Part shown: piece by piece, positions 1 through 5,157 of the stretch | Layout of the letters: each line of letters starts with the position of its first letter | Position numbering within the stretch: position 1 is the first letter of the stretch | From: Nitrospirota bacterium | GTDB lineage: Bacteria; Nitrospirota; Nitrospiria; Nitrospirales; UBA8639 | Assembly (NCBI GenBank): GCA_029881175.1 | Contig: JAOUNC010000240.1 | Span: 1 to 5,157, forward strand | Reading direction: 5' to 3' | DNA length: 5,157 bases | Position numbers and translations under genes: made by a program | Notes under the pieces: model-generated | What the model was told of the DNA's origin: nothing | Database searches by the model: none | Seen by the model: only the letters and a program-made list of their open reading frames with translations

Positions 1-1
1 T

Positions 2-265
2 CCCGAAGGTGTCATGCAAATTGGGCAAGAGGCCATCAAAACCATTTTGTACGTGGCAGGGCCAATGCTGGGGTTAAGCTTGGTCGTGGGGTTGCTAGTC
101 AGTGCCTTTCAAGCGATGACGCAAATTAACGAAATGACACTGACCTTTTTGCCAAAAATTGTCACGATGTTCATCGTCCTGTTGGTGATGTTTCCGTGGA
201 TGCTACAAATTCTCGTCGGGTTTATGACGAATGTCTGGGGGATGATTCCGGAAATGGCACAGTAG
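2..265 (+). CDS. fliQ: Flagellar export gate protein FliQ (5' end outside window)
   Basis: FliQ is a small inner-membrane subunit of the flagellar type III export gate, where it assembles with FliP and FliR into the channel through which rod, hook and filament proteins leave the cell. The visible protein has two hydrophobic hairpin segments, about residues 13-34 and 47-71 counted from the ATG at 14, joined by the family hallmark stretch TQINEMTLTFLPK. An ATG lies at 14, but the reading frame is open upstream to the window edge and encodes PEGV directly before it. As I recall, enterobacterial FliQ begins MTPESVM, so the real start is probably only two or so codons before base 1 and the ATG at 14 is internal. 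With those codons the protein would be about 89 residues, the usual family length. It ends at TAG 263-265. fliP would be expected immediately upstream. Identity is secure; only the start is uncertain. Confidence 0.95.
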   Translation, partial: PEGVMQIGQEAIKTILYVAGPMLGLSLVVGLLVSAFQAMTQINEMTLTFLPKIVTMFIVLLVMFPWMLQILVGFMTNVWGMIPEMAQ

Positions 266-279
266 AGGCGGTGAGAACG

Positions 280-370
280 GTAAGGAGTTAGGAGTAAATA
301 GTGAGGAGTGTAAAGAACAGGCGTTCCTACTATTCTCCCCGCACCTTACCCCTAACTCCTGACTCCTTAC
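280..370. repeat. Heptamer-based inverted-repeat element, copy 1 (fliQ-fliR gap)
   Basis: This 91-bp element begins 14 bp after the fliQ stop. Its ends are a perfect inverted repeat, GTAAGGAGT at 280-288 and ACTCCTTAC at 362-370. The pairing extends to a 16-bp stem, 280-295 with 355-370, broken only by one T-G pair (289 with 361). Each arm is a run of degenerate 7-bp units near TNAGGAG: on the + strand from 281 to about 315, and on the - strand from 369 back to about 335. The centre, about 316-334, is not repetitive. A second copy with the same 9-bp ends lies at 2273-2372. It resembles dispersed heptamer repeats or MITE/REP-like elements. No target-site duplication is apparent, and there is no U-tract after the stem to suggest an intrinsic terminator. 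In RNA it could form a stable hairpin that affects the message between fliQ and fliR; that role is inference. Confidence 0.8.
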
Positions 371-399
371 TATGGATTCCTTGTATTTCAAAAAATGAC

Positions 400-403
400 A
401 GGA
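400..403 (+). promoter_or_regulatory. Ribosome binding site of fliR
   Basis: AGGA lies 8 bases before the GTG at 412. An in-frame TAA at 406-408 sits one codon upstream of that GTG, so no earlier fliR start is possible. Together these fix the unusual GTG as the most likely initiation codon. Confidence 0.65.
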
Positions 404-411
404 TGTAACCG

Positions 412-1197
412 GTGTGGCAATGGGATATCGCAATTCAACAGGTTTGGCAATTTCTGGTGATCTTGGTACGAACGGCTGTGATTGTGTCGGCCCTACCGTT
501 GCTTGGAGGGCAAACGGTTCCGGCGCGCATAAAAATTGGCCTGGCTGTGGCGATCTCAGTGGTGTTGACGCCTATCGTGACGTTTACGCTTCCTCCCAAT
601 TGGTTAGAGCCAGCCCATATGGTTATGGCCCTGGCGGCCGAAGTGCTTGTCGGACTCGTTCTAGGTTTTGCCATGCGACTGGTGATGGCGGCAGTCGAAT
701 TGGCTGGAGCGATTCTTGGATTTCAAGTCGGGTTTGCCATGGCCAATGCGCTCGATCCGGTGTCCCAAGTGCAAACGCCCGTATTTGGCCAATTGCTCAC
801 GGTGCTGGCCACGCTCTTGTATTTTCAAATAGACGGACATCTCTTAGTCATTTTGGCGTTGGGGAGTAGCTTCCAACTCATTCCTCCATTCGGAGCGCAC
901 CTGAGTGGGCCACTCCTTCCCGATGTTACGGGCCTGATGCAGAGGAGTTATGAGATAGGGATAAAGTTGGCGCTTCCGGTGATGGCCGCCACATTTTTGG
1001 TGCATGTGACCATGGGGTTGCTCGGTCGCCTGGTTCCCCAAATGAATATTTTACTCGCCAGTTTTCCCATTACGATTTCGGTGGGACTGATCGTGTTGGG
1101 GTTGGGCCTTCCCTTCTTTTCCTTAGTATTTCAACAGTCGGTGTTGGGGCTGGAATCAATCCTTTGGGACTTATTACAGGAATTAGGGCATGGCTGA
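412..1197 (+). CDS. fliR: Flagellar export gate protein FliR
   Basis: FliR is the multi-pass membrane subunit that completes the FliP-FliQ-FliR channel of the flagellar type III export apparatus. The 261-residue product matches the usual family length of about 260. It is strongly hydrophobic, with membrane segments around residues 12-31, 40-59, 70-92, 95-112, 125-150, 181-203 and 214-240. Recognisable family stretches are VRTAVIVSALPLLGG near 19-33, GFQVGFAMANALDP at 103-116, the IDGH element at 140-143, and VPQMNI at 208-213. Translation starts at GTG 412: an in-frame stop lies at 406-408 and an AGGA sits 8 bases upstream. The gene is separated from fliQ by 146 bp, which is wide for these normally tightly packed genes, because a repeat element occupies the gap. 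Its end overlaps flhB by 8 bp. No frameshift or missing segment is visible. Confidence 0.96.
   Translation: MWQWDIAIQQVWQFLVILVRTAVIVSALPLLGGQTVPARIKIGLAVAISVVLTPIVTFTLPPNWLEPAHMVMALAAEVLVGLVLGFAMRLVMAAVELAGAILGFQVGFAMANALDPVSQVQTPVFGQLLTVLATLLYFQIDGHLLVILALGSSFQLIPPFGAHLSGPLLPDVTGLMQRSYEIGIKLALPVMAATFLVHVTMGLLGRLVPQMNILLASFPITISVGLIVLGLGLPFFSLVFQQSVLGLESILWDLLQELGHG
1178..1181 (+). promoter_or_regulatory. Ribosome binding site of flhB inside fliR
   Basis: AGGA sits 8 bases before the flhB ATG at 1190 and lies inside the 3' end of fliR. Ribosomes finishing fliR at 1197 pass over the flhB start, an arrangement that favours translational coupling. Confidence 0.6.
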
Positions 1198-2269
1198 GAA
1201 TAAAGACGGTGGAGAAAAAACAGAGGACCCTACCGGGAAAAAACTGGCAGATGCCCGCCGCAAAGGACAAGTGCCTCTTACACGGGAATTGCCTCCCTTG
1301 TTTGTCCTGTTGGGTGGCATGGGTGTCCTGTCTCTGTGGGCGCCCCATATGCTGCAACAGTTCTCCGGCCATTATCGGCAGTGGTTGGAACAATCGGGAA
1401 CGTTACAGATTGATACCACGACGTTGTATATCTTGCTCTTGGATGTGACCAATCAAGCGTTTCTGCCTCTCCTTCCGTTTGGACTGATTGTGGCTGGGTT
1501 AGCCTTGGCGGCAATTCTCATGCAAACAGGCCCGTTATGGATCGAAGACGGGCTGCAACCCAAGCCATCAAAAATGAACCCGATGAACGGTCTTAAGCGA
1601 CTGTTTTCGTGGAAAGGGGTAGTGGACCTGGTGAAGTCCCTGTTGAAGGTCGCCATGGTCGCAGGGATCCTCTATAGCGTGCTATCCGGGGCCCTGCCGA
1701 ATCTTGTGCAGTTTCCGATCCGTGGGCTCGTGGAGTCGATTCGAATGACATGGGATTTAGTGCAAGACATGGTCTGGTACGTGGGAGGCGCCTTGTTGCT
1801 GTTGGCCATTGGGGATTTTATGTATCAACGGTGGCAACACAACGAAGATTTGAAAATGACGAAACAGGAAGTGAAGGATGAGTCAAAAGATGTGGAAGGG
1901 GATCCGCAGATTCGTTCCCGGCGCCTCAGTTTGCAGCGGGAACGGTCTCGACAACGGATGTTGCAAGCGGTCCCCAAGGCGGATGTCATCATTACCAATC
2001 CGACTCACGTCGCGGTGGCGCTACGGTATGACACGGCGAATATGGATGCCCCGGTCGTTGTGGCCAAAGGTGCCGGGTTTATGGCGCAAAAAATTAAGGA
2101 TATTGCCAGACATGCGGGCGTCCCGATTCTGGAAAATCGCAGTCTGGCTCGCGGCTTATTCAAAGGCACCAAAGTAGGCCAGGAAATTCCTGCGGCGCTG
2201 TATCAGGCTGCGGCTGAGGTTTTGGCCTATGTGTATCGTCTGCGAAACACTCAGGACCAGACCGGGTAA
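1190..2269 (+). CDS. flhB: Flagellar export switch protein FlhB
   Basis: FlhB is the substrate-specificity switch of the flagellar export apparatus. It changes export from rod and hook proteins to filament proteins after cutting itself within an NPTH motif. The 359-residue product has the conserved N-terminal stretch EKTEDPTGKKLADARRKGQV at 9-28, four membrane segments at about 35-52, 90-112, 145-168 and 192-212, and the linker motif MTKQEVKDESKDVEGDP at 223-239. NPTH is at residues 270-273 (bases 1997-2008), with Asn270 as the expected self-cleavage residue, so the switch should be functional. The C-terminal cytoplasmic domain carries the usual downstream VVAKGAG and VPILENRSLARGLF stretches. 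The ATG overlaps the fliR end by 8 bp and has its own AGGA upstream. A repeat element begins 3 bp after the stop. A type III secretion paralogue is unlikely given the flagellar neighbours. Confidence 0.97.
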   Translation: MAENKDGGEKTEDPTGKKLADARRKGQVPLTRELPPLFVLLGGMGVLSLWAPHMLQQFSGHYRQWLEQSGTLQIDTTTLYILLLDVTNQAFLPLLPFGLIVAGLALAAILMQTGPLWIEDGLQPKPSKMNPMNGLKRLFSWKGVVDLVKSLLKVAMVAGILYSVLSGALPNLVQFPIRGLVESIRMTWDLVQDMVWYVGGALLLLAIGDFMYQRWQHNEDLKMTKQEVKDESKDVEGDPQIRSRRLSLQRERSRQRMLQAVPKADVIITNPTHVAVALRYDTANMDAPVVVAKGAGFMAQKIKDIARHAGVPILENRSLARGLFKGTKVGQEIPAALYQAAAEVLAYVYRLRNTQDQTG

Positions 2270-2272
2270 TGC

Positions 2273-2372
2273 GTAAGGAGTAAAAAGTAAGGCGTTAGGG
2301 GTCATGGAAGAAATCGGAAGTGAAAGGCATGGATGAATTGAGTGTTTTTACAGTTAACTCCTCACTCCTTAC
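2273..2372. repeat. Heptamer-based inverted-repeat element, copy 2 (flhB-flhA gap)
   Basis: This 100-bp element begins 3 bp after the flhB stop. It has exactly the same ends as copy 1: GTAAGGAGT at 2273-2281 and ACTCCTTAC at 2364-2372. The left arm is four 7-bp units near TNAGGNG at 2274-2301. The right arm, read on the - strand, has two clear units, TAAGGAG and TGAGGAG, at 2371 back to 2358. The core, about 2309-2350, is unrelated to that of copy 1. The perfect stem is only 9 bp around an 82-base loop, so any hairpin is weaker than in copy 1. No U-tract follows and no clear target-site duplication flanks it. Two copies with shared ends but different cores argue for a repeat family and against two chance terminators. 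Confidence 0.75.
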
Positions 2373-2388
2373 CGGGCTTAGAAGAAGC

Positions 2389-2436
2389 ATGTTGAAAAAT
2401 ACATTAACTATATCTGCAATGGCGGTAACCGGTTAA
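2389..2436 (+). other. Possible 15-codon leader ORF before flhA
   Basis: A short open frame, MLKNTLTISAMAVTG, starts at ATG 2389 after a purine-rich GAAGAAG (2381-2387) that could be a weak ribosome binding site. Its TAA stop at 2434-2436 overlaps the AAGG of the flhA ribosome binding site. That geometry would allow coupling between its translation and flhA initiation. An open frame this short can arise by chance, and no family is recognised, so it is listed as a candidate only. Confidence 0.2.
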
Positions 2437-2438
2437 GG
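2435..2438 (+). promoter_or_regulatory. Ribosome binding site of flhA
   Basis: AAGG lies 6 bases before the ATG at 2445. It is a modest match to the Shine-Dalgarno consensus. No alternative in-frame ATG is seen in the 40 or so bases upstream, which supports this start. Confidence 0.55.
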
Positions 2439-2444
2439 CATCAT

Positions 2445-4565
2445 ATGTCATTTGATTCTCAAAAAATGCGAGATGAGCTCACTCCCGCGCATTATGGGGA
2501 TGTGCTCCTGCCGGTTGGCGTGGTGGGCTTACTCTTGCTCATGTTGATCCCGCTCCCTGCCTTCATGCTTGACCTGTTTTTATCCTTTAGTGTCACGTTA
2601 ACCATGTTGATTTTGCTCGTCACGATGCATTCGGGACGTCCGGCTGAATTTTCGGTGTTCCCCTCGGTGGTCTTGCTGACGACGTTGTTTCGTTTGGCCT
2701 TAAATATTGCCTCCACCCGCGCCATTTTATTGCATGGGGCAGAAGGCCCGGCGGCAGCCGGGGAAGTCATTCGCGTGTTTGGCGAATTTGTCGTGGGTGG
2801 GAATTTCGCGGTGGGGATCGTGGTGTTTTCCATTCTGGTGATTATAAATTTTGTCGTCATTACCAAAGGAGCCACCCGCATTGCCGAAGTCGCGGCGCGA
2901 TTCACGTTGGATGCGATGCCGGGTCGGCAGATGAGTATTGACGCCGATTTAAACGCCGGAATCATTGATGAACATCAAGCCAGAAAACGTCGGGAAATGA
3001 TCGCCCAAGAAGCTGATTTTTATGGATCGATGGATGGTGCCAGTAAATTTGTGCGGGGTGATGCGATCGCGGCGTTGTTAATTATTTTTATCAACGTCCT
3101 GGGGGGGCTCGGGATTGGGGTGATGGATCATGGCATGTCAATGGTGGATGCTGCCAAGCGATTTACCCTTTTAACCGTGGGCGATGCCATCGTCGCCCAA
3201 ATTCCCGCGCTCATTATGTCGACGGCTGCGGGTATCATTATTACACGGGTCTCCACGGACACCAGTCTCGGCCGGGACTTAACCGAACAAATATTTTTTA
3301 ACCCGCAGTTAGTGGCGGCCGTGGCAGGCATGTTGGTGTTTTTAGGGATATTGCCGGGATTGCCTCATGTGGCCTTTTTGCTATTGGGGGCGATGACCGC
3401 AGGTCTGGCCTATGTGCTGTGGCAACAGAAACAAAAGGCCGCGGTTGTGTCTGCCCCGTTAGGAAAAGGGAAAGGGGCTCCGCAGGATCCCGCGCAGCCA
3501 CCTCCTACGGAATCGGTCGATTCGGTGACTCCACCCGATCTCTTAGAATTGCATGTGGGCTATGGCTTGGTGTCGTTTGTGGATCATGGGCAAGGCGGAG
3601 AGCTCTTGGAACGAATTCGGGCCATTCGCAAACAGACGGCGCTGGACATGGGATTCGTCGTGCCCGCTGTCCATATCCGTGACAACCTGCAGCTCAAGCC
3701 ACACGAATACAGTATTTTGCTGAAAGGCATTCAGGTGGCGAAAGGCGAGCTGGTGCCTCGACATTTATTAGCGATCAACCCTGGGCATGCCAGAAAAGGA
3801 TTAGAGGGGAAACCCGGCCAGGATCCGTGTTTCGGGTTGCCGGCGGTCTGGATCGCCCCGACGGAGAAAGAACGAGCCCAAATGGAAGGGTATACGGTGG
3901 TGGATGGACCGGCCATTATCGCGACCCATCTGACCGAACTGATCAAGTCAAATGGGCATGAATTGCTGGGTCGACAAGAGGCCCAGAATTTGCTGGATAA
4001 CCTAGCGAAGACGTATCCCAAGGTGGTGGATGAGCTCATTCCCACTCAATTATCCCTAGGAGTTGTGGTGCGAATTTTAAGGAATCTTCTACGTGAGCGG
4101 GTGTCTATACGGGATTTGCGGTCCATCCTGGAGACTGTCGCTGATTACACCACCGTGAGTAAGGATCCTGACACCCTGACGGAATATGCCCGGCAAAATT
4201 TATCCAGGACCATTTCCCATCAATATGCCAATGCGGAGGGGTTCGTGCACGTTGTGAGTTTAGATCCCCTATTAGATCGACGGTTGACGGAAATGATCAA
4301 GCCGGGTGGAGGCGACCACATGGGCTTATCGCCGGGTCTCTTCAATCAAGTCATTGTGGCTGTGCGGCAAGCCATTGAACGGGTGGTCGGACAAGGGTAT
4401 CAACCGATTGTCTTATGTTCGCAGTCGATCAGATCCCAGCTCTATCGATTGGTGTCACCGGGTGTTCATGCGTTGGCGGTCCTGTCGCCGAATGAGTTAG
4501 ATCCCAAAACTAAAATTCAAGCGATTGAAGTTGTGAGGTTACCACATGAAGCTGAAACGGTTTGA
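2445..4565 (+). CDS. flhA: Flagellar export gate protein FlhA
   Basis: FlhA is the largest export-gate protein. Its membrane part is involved in using the proton gradient, and its cytoplasmic part forms a ring that docks chaperone-substrate complexes. At 706 residues it is of normal length. About eight membrane segments fall near 20-41, 43-62, 72-95, 118-140, 205-226, 242-266, 285-303 and 305-326. The family signature region SVVLLTTLFRLALNIASTRA occupies 74-93. The cytoplasmic loop MPGRQMSIDADLNAGIIDEH runs 158-177 and leads into KFVRGD, whose Asp206 corresponds by motif to the essential Asp208 of Salmonella FlhA. A Lys/Ala/Pro-rich linker covers about 328-363, followed by the C-terminal domain with conserved stretches such as RNLLRERVSIRDLRSILE. 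The gene is 175 bp from flhB, separated by a repeat element, and overlaps flhF by 20 bp. No defects are seen. Confidence 0.97.
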   Translation: MSFDSQKMRDELTPAHYGDVLLPVGVVGLLLLMLIPLPAFMLDLFLSFSVTLTMLILLVTMHSGRPAEFSVFPSVVLLTTLFRLALNIASTRAILLHGAEGPAAAGEVIRVFGEFVVGGNFAVGIVVFSILVIINFVVITKGATRIAEVAARFTLDAMPGRQMSIDADLNAGIIDEHQARKRREMIAQEADFYGSMDGASKFVRGDAIAALLIIFINVLGGLGIGVMDHGMSMVDAAKRFTLLTVGDAIVAQIPALIMSTAAGIIITRVSTDTSLGRDLTEQIFFNPQLVAAVAGMLVFLGILPGLPHVAFLLLGAMTAGLAYVLWQQKQKAAVVSAPLGKGKGAPQDPAQPPPTESVDSVTPPDLLELHVGYGLVSFVDHGQGGELLERIRAIRKQTALDMGFVVPAVHIRDNLQLKPHEYSILLKGIQVAKGELVPRHLLAINPGHARKGLEGKPGQDPCFGLPAVWIAPTEKERAQMEGYTVVDGPAIIATHLTELIKSNGHELLGRQEAQNLLDNLAKTYPKVVDELIPTQLSLGVVVRILRNLLRERVSIRDLRSILETVADYTTVSKDPDTLTEYARQNLSRTISHQYANAEGFVHVVSLDPLLDRRLTEMIKPGGGDHMGLSPGLFNQVIVAVRQAIERVVGQGYQPIVLCSQSIRSQLYRLVSPGVHALAVLSPNELDPKTKIQAIEVVRLPHEAETV
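4535..4538 (+). promoter_or_regulatory. Ribosome binding site of flhF inside flhA
   Basis: GAGG lies 7 bases before the flhF ATG at 4546, inside the last codons of flhA. The position and spacing support the ATG at 4546 as the flhF start despite the 20-bp overlap. Confidence 0.6.
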
Positions 4566-5157
4566 AGCTCTCTCGTTACAAGAAGCCCTCCAGGCGGTCA
4601 AAGCCGAACTGGGTCCGGATGCGGTGATTGTCTCCTCCCGTCGGATTCAAAAGGCCGGTGGGCTCTTTGGCTTACTCAGTCAGTCCGTGATTGAAGTGAC
4701 TGCGGCAGTAGACCGGGCCACACAGACTCCGGTGGTGGAACCAGCAGTCACCCTCGACCGATCACTGCAAGCGTTGATTAAACGGCAAATGCCTGTGGCC
4801 AATCCTGCCAAGGAACAGCCGAAGGTCAAAAAGGAGCCTACGTTTTCAGAGCAGTTGCAAGTGGCCAGCGTGTTGGATCCCGTGACGCAACATTTGCACG
4901 AGATGAAAGAAGAAATTCAGCGGTTGCGGGAATCCCAGAAAGATCCGGAGCTCGCTTTGGGGCCGTTGCGGCAGGAATTAGAAGGTCTCCGGATTGTGGT
5001 GGGGGAAGTGCTGGGGAGCCAAATGCATAAACGGGTTGAAGGCTTACCAGGAGATTTGCTGGAGGACTATCAAACGCTGGTGGGGCATGGTGTCGATTCG
5101 CAACTGGCGCATCGCCTCTTACGGTCAGTGGTGGAAACGCTTGGCACCGTCGGGATG
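4546..5157 (+). CDS. flhF: Flagellar biosynthesis GTPase FlhF (3' end outside window)
   Basis: FlhF is an SRP-family GTPase, related to Ffh and FtsY, that helps place and count flagella, usually together with the ATPase FlhG. The window holds 204 codons with no stop. The product begins MKLKRFEALSLQEALQAVKAELGPDAVIVSSRRIQ, split here as MKLKRFEALSLQ at 1-12 and ELGPDAVIVSSRR at 21-33, the typical N-terminal B domain of FlhF. A charged, low-conservation linker follows at about 60-110. Residues 116-150 (HLHEMKEEIQRLRES region) look helical and possibly coiled-coil. The stretch GHGVDSQLAHRLLRSVVE, about 180-197, fits the SRP-type N domain that precedes the GTPase core. The P-loop and other G motifs lie beyond the window, so GTPase integrity cannot be judged. 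The gene overlaps flhA by 20 bp, implying coupled expression. flhG would be expected downstream. Confidence 0.93.
   Translation, partial: MKLKRFEALSLQEALQAVKAELGPDAVIVSSRRIQKAGGLFGLLSQSVIEVTAAVDRATQTPVVEPAVTLDRSLQALIKRQMPVANPAKEQPKVKKEPTFSEQLQVASVLDPVTQHLHEMKEEIQRLRESQKDPELALGPLRQELEGLRIVVGEVLGSQMHKRVEGLPGDLLEDYQTLVGHGVDSQLAHRLLRSVVETLGTVGM

Noticed and set aside
255..270. Sigma-54-like site, TGGCAC followed at the right spacing by GC (256-257 and 268-269)
   Set aside because: The -24 half is perfect, but the -12 half reads AGGCG instead of TTGCA/T, and the site overlaps the fliQ stop. One half-match is not enough, although sigma-54 does drive flagellar genes in many bacteria.
280..370. CRISPR array or transposase-bearing insertion sequence
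   Set aside because: The repeats are 7 bp, degenerate and without spacers, and the element has no room for a transposase gene. No cas genes are present.
203..433. 76-codon open frame on the - strand across the fliQ-fliR gap
   Set aside because: Its translation is largely the heptamer repeat arms read as protein, with ends inside fliQ and at the fliR start. No domain is recognisable, and the repeat explains the open frame.
414..869. 151-codon + strand frame overlapping fliR
   Set aside because: It lies wholly within fliR in another frame and lacks the hydrophobic and conserved features present in the fliR frame. It is a shadow.
2273..2372. Intrinsic terminator after flhB
   Set aside because: The loop would be 82 bases, the perfect stem is only 9 bp, no U-tract follows, and the cotranscribed flagellar gene set continues directly downstream.
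2392..2414. Possible sigma-70 promoter before flhA (TTGAAA ... TATATC)
   Set aside because: The spacing between the two hexamers is about 11 bases, far from the usual 16-18, and no better -10 box is seen at the right distance.
2492..2965. 157-codon - strand frame opposite flhA
   Set aside because: It is antisense to the most conserved part of flhA. Its composition is what a reverse reading of membrane-protein codons gives, with no recognisable family.

Overview
The window is a piece of a bacterial flagellar operon, read entirely on the + strand. In order it holds fliQ (5' end cut off by the window edge), fliR, flhB, flhA and the first 204 codons of flhF. FliQ, FliR, FlhB and FlhA are membrane parts of the flagellar type III export gate. 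FlhF is the SRP-type GTPase that sets flagellum number and position. The gene set, intact flhB-flhA-flhF order and FlhF itself point to a Gram-negative-type bacterium with polar or otherwise spatially controlled flagella. Moderate GC and the gene order would suit a Nitrospirota-like or deltaproteobacterial-like genome, but this is an inference without a database search and should be held loosely.

Layout: 2-265 fliQ; 266-411 intergenic gap; 412-1197 fliR with a GTG start; 1190-2269 flhB, overlapping fliR by 8 bp; 2270-2444 intergenic gap; 2445-4565 flhA; 4546-5157 flhF, overlapping flhA by 20 bp and running off the end. The overlaps indicate cotranscription and probably translational coupling of fliR-flhB and of flhA-flhF. 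Other long open frames in either strand are shadows of these genes.

The part that the genes do not explain is the two intergenic gaps. Each holds an element of about 90-100 bp bounded by the same 9-bp inverted ends (GTAAGGAGT ... ACTCCTTAC). The arms are made of degenerate 7-bp units close to TNAGGAG, in opposite orientation on the two sides, around unrelated cores. They lie just after the fliQ and flhB stop codons and look like two copies of a dispersed, hairpin-forming repeat family lodged in the operon. Between the second element and flhA there is also a 15-codon open frame whose stop overlaps the flhA ribosome binding site, and the 9-mer GTAACCGGT occurs just before both fliR and flhA.

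No RNA gene, CRISPR array, insertion sequence with a transposase, or convincing promoter was seen. The proteins look like ordinary, complete members of their families; the export system itself is not novel.
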